A stretch of DNA of 55,310 nucleotides from Alkaliflexus imshenetskii DSM 15055. GTDB taxonomy: Bacteria > Bacteroidota > Bacteroidia > Bacteroidales > Marinilabiliaceae. A program made the translations under genes and the position numbers. The notes under the pieces are model-generated. The model did not search any database. It worked only from the letters and a program-made list of their open reading frames with translations, and had not been told where the DNA came from. The DNA is taken from positions 113,666 through 168,975 of the forward strand of contig NZ_KI912105.1 of assembly GCF_000517065.1 (NCBI RefSeq), written 5' to 3'. This document shows positions 53,082 through 55,310 of the stretch, piece by piece (within the stretch, counting starts at the first letter, position 1; every line of letters starts with the position of its first letter).

Positions 53082-53630
53082 TCAAACAACCACCATTTTC
53101 TTTTTTAACTCAAGGGCAGCGTTTTCATCTGTCAGGTTTTTAACTATTTCAAGAGAAAATGCCATGGCTGCCCCCACAGATCGACCGGTAATTACTTTGC
53201 CTGAAGTAACGGTTGGAGATTCGAGTAACTTAGCGCCGTGCAGATGCTTTTCAAAACCCGGATAACAGGTTGCTTCCTTTCCATTCAGTAAACCCAACTC
53301 GCCCAGAATCATTGGAGCTGCACAGATGGCAGCAACCCACTTATTCCGTTCATAAAAAGCCAATACCAGAGACTTTACACGTTCGCTTGCAAAGAGATTA
53401 TTTGTTCCCGGCAAACCGCCTGGCAATAGAATCATACTTCCGGAATCTACATCCACATCGTCAAGAAAAATATCAGTCTTTACTATAATATTGTGTGAAC
53501 CATTCACATATGGACTTCCCGGAACCGATACCAACAAGACTTCATAGCCCGCCCTACGAAACACATCTGCCGGGGTTAATGCTTCAACCTCTTCAAATCC
53601 ATCTGCTAAAAGAATATAGATACGATTCAT
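53082..53630 (-). CDS. DJ-1/YajL-family protein (cytosolic)
   Basis: The 182-residue protein has the full DJ-1 fold without a signal peptide: ILLADGFEEVEALTPADVFR with the catalytic Glu16, GGLPGTNNL, and the nucleophile Cys103 in VAAICAAPMILGELGLLNGK. Members act as glyoxalases or protein deglycases and protect from oxidative and carbonyl stress. It is more like YajL/DJ-1 than the PfpI-type lipoprotein at 50582. It is a single gene ending 102 bp before the DUF486 start. Confidence 0.93.
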   Translation of the reverse strand: MNRIYILLADGFEEVEALTPADVFRRAGYEVLLVSVPGSPYVNGSHNIIVKTDIFLDDVDVDSGSMILLPGGLPGTNNLFASERVKSLVLAFYERNKWVAAICAAPMILGELGLLNGKEATCYPGFEKHLHGAKLLESPTVTSGKVITGRSVGAAMAFSLEIVKNLTDENAALELKKKMVVV

Positions 53631-53782
53631 AACGATTTGTTTTTAGATACTTTTATTTATTAATAAGATATCTCTAAGAGCAGAACAATCGAATAGTTCA
53701 ATCATCCTAAAAAGTCCAGAAATGTAAATTTAACCGTAATAAATGCATCATGCAAGTTCAAAAATCAATTCTGCCTTGAACA

Positions 53783-53811
53783 AAAAAAGGAGGCATAAAG
53801 CCTCCCTTTTT
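53783..53811 (-). terminator. Intrinsic terminator of the fasciclin-repeat gene
   Basis: GGAGGC (53789-53794) pairs with GCCTCC (53800-53805) around ATAAA, with an A-run on one side and a T-run on the other. It can work in both directions. It lies about 25 bp beyond the stop of the gene ending at 53835. Confidence 0.8.
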
Positions 53812-53834
53812 ATGATTGTTAAAACAAGGTTTCA

Positions 53835-55310
53835 CTACCTTACAATTGTAACTTTTGTCGTAAACTTCTGTTGACCAGAACTCACCAACATCATATATAT
53901 ACCTGATGGCAAGTCAACAACAGACTCGCTGATACGATTCAATCCGGCGGGTAAAATCCCGGCTTGACGACCGAAGATTTTTTGTCCGGTTACGTTAAAT
54001 AACTCTACTGTTACCAAACCAGAAACGTTGAGGTAAAATTCTGCGTTGACACTACCACGGGCAGGATTTGGGAACACAGATATACCGCCATTATTTCCAT
54101 TGCCGAAAACATCTTCAATGCTATTGTTTGTACCGGGCACCAATACGGCATCAATCACATGTACCACGCCATTTTCTGCTTCTAGGTCGGCGACTGTTAC
54201 GTGGGCATCGTTGATGAATACGCCATCGTCGTTGATGGTAACTTTTACTTTGAAATCGGTAAGCAGCGTAGCAATCTGCTGTCCGTTACTCAAATCGGTG
54301 GATTTGGCCTTCGCGCCAACCACGTGGTAGAGCAGAATGTTGGTCAGGTCGCCGGTTGGGTCGGCAAGCAGCGTGGCTAGCAGACCTTCGGGAAGTGCAT
54401 CAAATGCAGCATTCGTGGGCGCAAATACGGTGAATGGACCTTCGCCCTGAAGGGCACTCACCAATCCGGCTTCGGTTACTGCCGTAGCAAGTGTGGTGTG
54501 GTCGGCACTTCCTACAATGATGTCGACCACTGTGGCAGGAAGCGTTTCACCACTTGATGGCACCAATACGGCATCAATCACATGCACCACGCCATTTTCT
54601 GCTTCGAGGTCGGCGACTGTTACGTGGGCATCGTTGATGAATACGCCATCGTCGTTGATGGTAACTTTCACTTTGAAATCGGTAAGCAGCGTAGCAATCT
54701 GCTGACCATTGCTCAAATCGGTGGATTTGGCCTTGGCGCCAACCACATGGTAGAGCAGAATGTTGGTCAGGTCGCCGGTTGGGTCGGCAAGCAACGTGGC
54801 TAGCAGACCTTCGGGAAGTGCATCAAATGCAGCATTCGTGGGCGCAAATACGGTGAATGGACCTTCGCCCTGAAGGGCACTCACCAATCCGGCTTCGGTT
54901 ACTGCCGTAGCAAGTGTGGTGTGGTCGGCACTTCCTACAATGATGTCGACCACTGTTGCTGGAAGCGTTTCACCACTTGATGGCACCAATACAGCATCAA
55001 TCACATGCACCACGCCATTTTCTGCTTCTAGGTCGGCGACTGTTACGTGGGCATCGTTGATGAATACGCCATCGTCGTTGATGGTCACTTTCACTTTGAA
55101 ATCAGTGAGCAGCGTAGCAATCTGCTGACCGTTGCTCAAATCGGTGGATTTGGCCTTCGCGCCAACCACGTGGTAGAGCAGGATGTTGGTCAGGTCGCCG
55201 GTTGGGTCGGCAAGCAGCGTGGCTAGCAGACCTTCGGGAAGTGCATCAAATGCAGCATTCGTGGGCGCAAATACTGTGAATGGACCTTCGCCCTGAAGGG
55301 CACTCACCAA
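53835..55310 (-). CDS. Secreted fasciclin (FAS1) repeat protein with T9SS sorting domain, N-terminus cut
   Basis: The 3' part of a gene that enters from the right edge; 491 codons are visible. Three FAS1 modules follow one another, the first two with a 141-residue period and identical protein sequence. Each has the H1 box TVFAPTNAAFDALPEG, the NILLYHVV region and the H2 box ENGVVHVIDAVLVP, joined by ETLPATVVDIIVGSADHTTL. After the last module a short linker leads to a T9SS type A sorting domain (from about ISVFPNPARGSVNAEFYL to the end TKVTIVR). FAS1 domains mediate adhesion, so this is likely a surface adhesin. The Leu codon at the edge is not a real start. A strong terminator follows the stop. 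Confidence 0.93.
   Translation of the reverse strand: MVSALQGEGPFTVFAPTNAAFDALPEGLLATLLADPTGDLTNILLYHVVGAKAKSTDLSNGQQIATLLTDFKVKVTINDDGVFINDAHVTVADLEAENGVVHVIDAVLVPSSGETLPATVVDIIVGSADHTTLATAVTEAGLVSALQGEGPFTVFAPTNAAFDALPEGLLATLLADPTGDLTNILLYHVVGAKAKSTDLSNGQQIATLLTDFKVKVTINDDGVFINDAHVTVADLEAENGVVHVIDAVLVPSSGETLPATVVDIIVGSADHTTLATAVTEAGLVSALQGEGPFTVFAPTNAAFDALPEGLLATLLADPTGDLTNILLYHVVGAKAKSTDLSNGQQIATLLTDFKVKVTINDDGVFINDAHVTVADLEAENGVVHVIDAVLVPGTNNSIEDVFGNGNNGGISVFPNPARGSVNAEFYLNVSGLVTVELFNVTGQKIFGRQAGILPAGLNRISESVVDLPSGIYMMLVSSGQQKFTTKVTIVR
54421..55310 (-). repeat. Tandem 423-bp FAS1 repeats, near-identical
   Basis: The segment GCAAATA at 54421 recurs at 54844 and 55267, giving a 423-bp period. 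Adjacent units differ at only scattered, mostly third-codon bases (for example TCTAGG against TCGAGG, ACGG against ACTG), while the encoded protein is the same. A third, partly diverged copy lies at about 54130-54420, before the sorting domain. More copies may lie beyond the window. Confidence 0.9.

Noticed and set aside
53835-55310. Could the 423-bp periodic sequence be a CRISPR array or a mobile repeat?
   Set aside because: The repeats are in frame, encode FAS1 domains and have no spacers or terminal inverted repeats.
1-55310. tRNA, rRNA, insertion sequences, prophage, CRISPR
   Set aside because: No gene, repeat or structure of these kinds was seen in any gap; a covariance-model search would be the decisive test for small RNAs.

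Overview
The window comes from a member of the phylum Bacteroidota, most likely class Bacteroidia or a near relative. Four things point there: a complete aerotolerance (bat) operon, type IX secretion (T9SS) C-terminal sorting domains on exported proteins, promoter candidates of the TTG-N19-21-TAnnTTTG kind used by this phylum, and many paralogous FtsX-type ABC permeases beside a sigma-54 activator. I cannot name a genus. No rRNA, tRNA, transposase, phage gene or CRISPR array was seen.

Layout. 1-2136: truncated start of a large secreted Ig/PKD-repeat protein on the minus strand. 2554-3198: an unrecognised helical protein with an internal duplication, then an AT-rich gap. 3712-6101: a MATE exporter converging on murB. 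6177-16208: a capsule/exopolysaccharide module with a WecA/MraY-type initiating transferase, a family 2 glycosyltransferase, two Wzc-like tyrosine autokinases, a Wza-like export lipoprotein, a Wzi/RemB-like outer-membrane barrel and a WcaF-like acetyltransferase. No flippase or polymerase is present, so this is an initiation, export and control module, and the rest of the pathway must lie elsewhere. 16631-23023: mixed housekeeping and small genes: a Cys-rich metallothionein-like peptide, two EamA transporters, an amidohydrolase-fold protein with no visible metal ligands, a DUF2027-Smr protein, queA and a BFD-like [2Fe-2S] protein with an altered ligand.

23505-32163 is the bat operon: moxR, a DUF58 protein, a membrane-anchored helper, batA, batB, batC, batD and batE. 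An M1 peptidase carrying a T9SS sorting domain follows (32206-34125). Its start codon lies in the loop of a perfect 12-bp hairpin that looks like the bat operon terminator.

34126-50492 holds the most interesting system: an NtrY-like histidine kinase and NtrC-like sigma-54 activator, divergent from a tolC-macA-ATPase operon that ends in four successive large FtsX/MacB permeases of about 780 residues each. The divergent intergenic region has a TTGGCAC -24-like box and two 17-bp inverted repeats with NtrC-like 6-5-6 geometry, which suggests the two-component pair controls the exporter. One ATPase, one adaptor and one outer-membrane channel appear to serve four different permeases.

50582-55310, all on the minus strand: two predicted periplasmic lipoproteins (a PfpI/DJ-1 protein and an SMP-30/gluconolactonase), a small DUF486 membrane protein, a cytosolic DJ-1 protein, and the C-terminal part of a secreted fasciclin-repeat protein. 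The fasciclin modules repeat every 423 bp with identical protein sequence.
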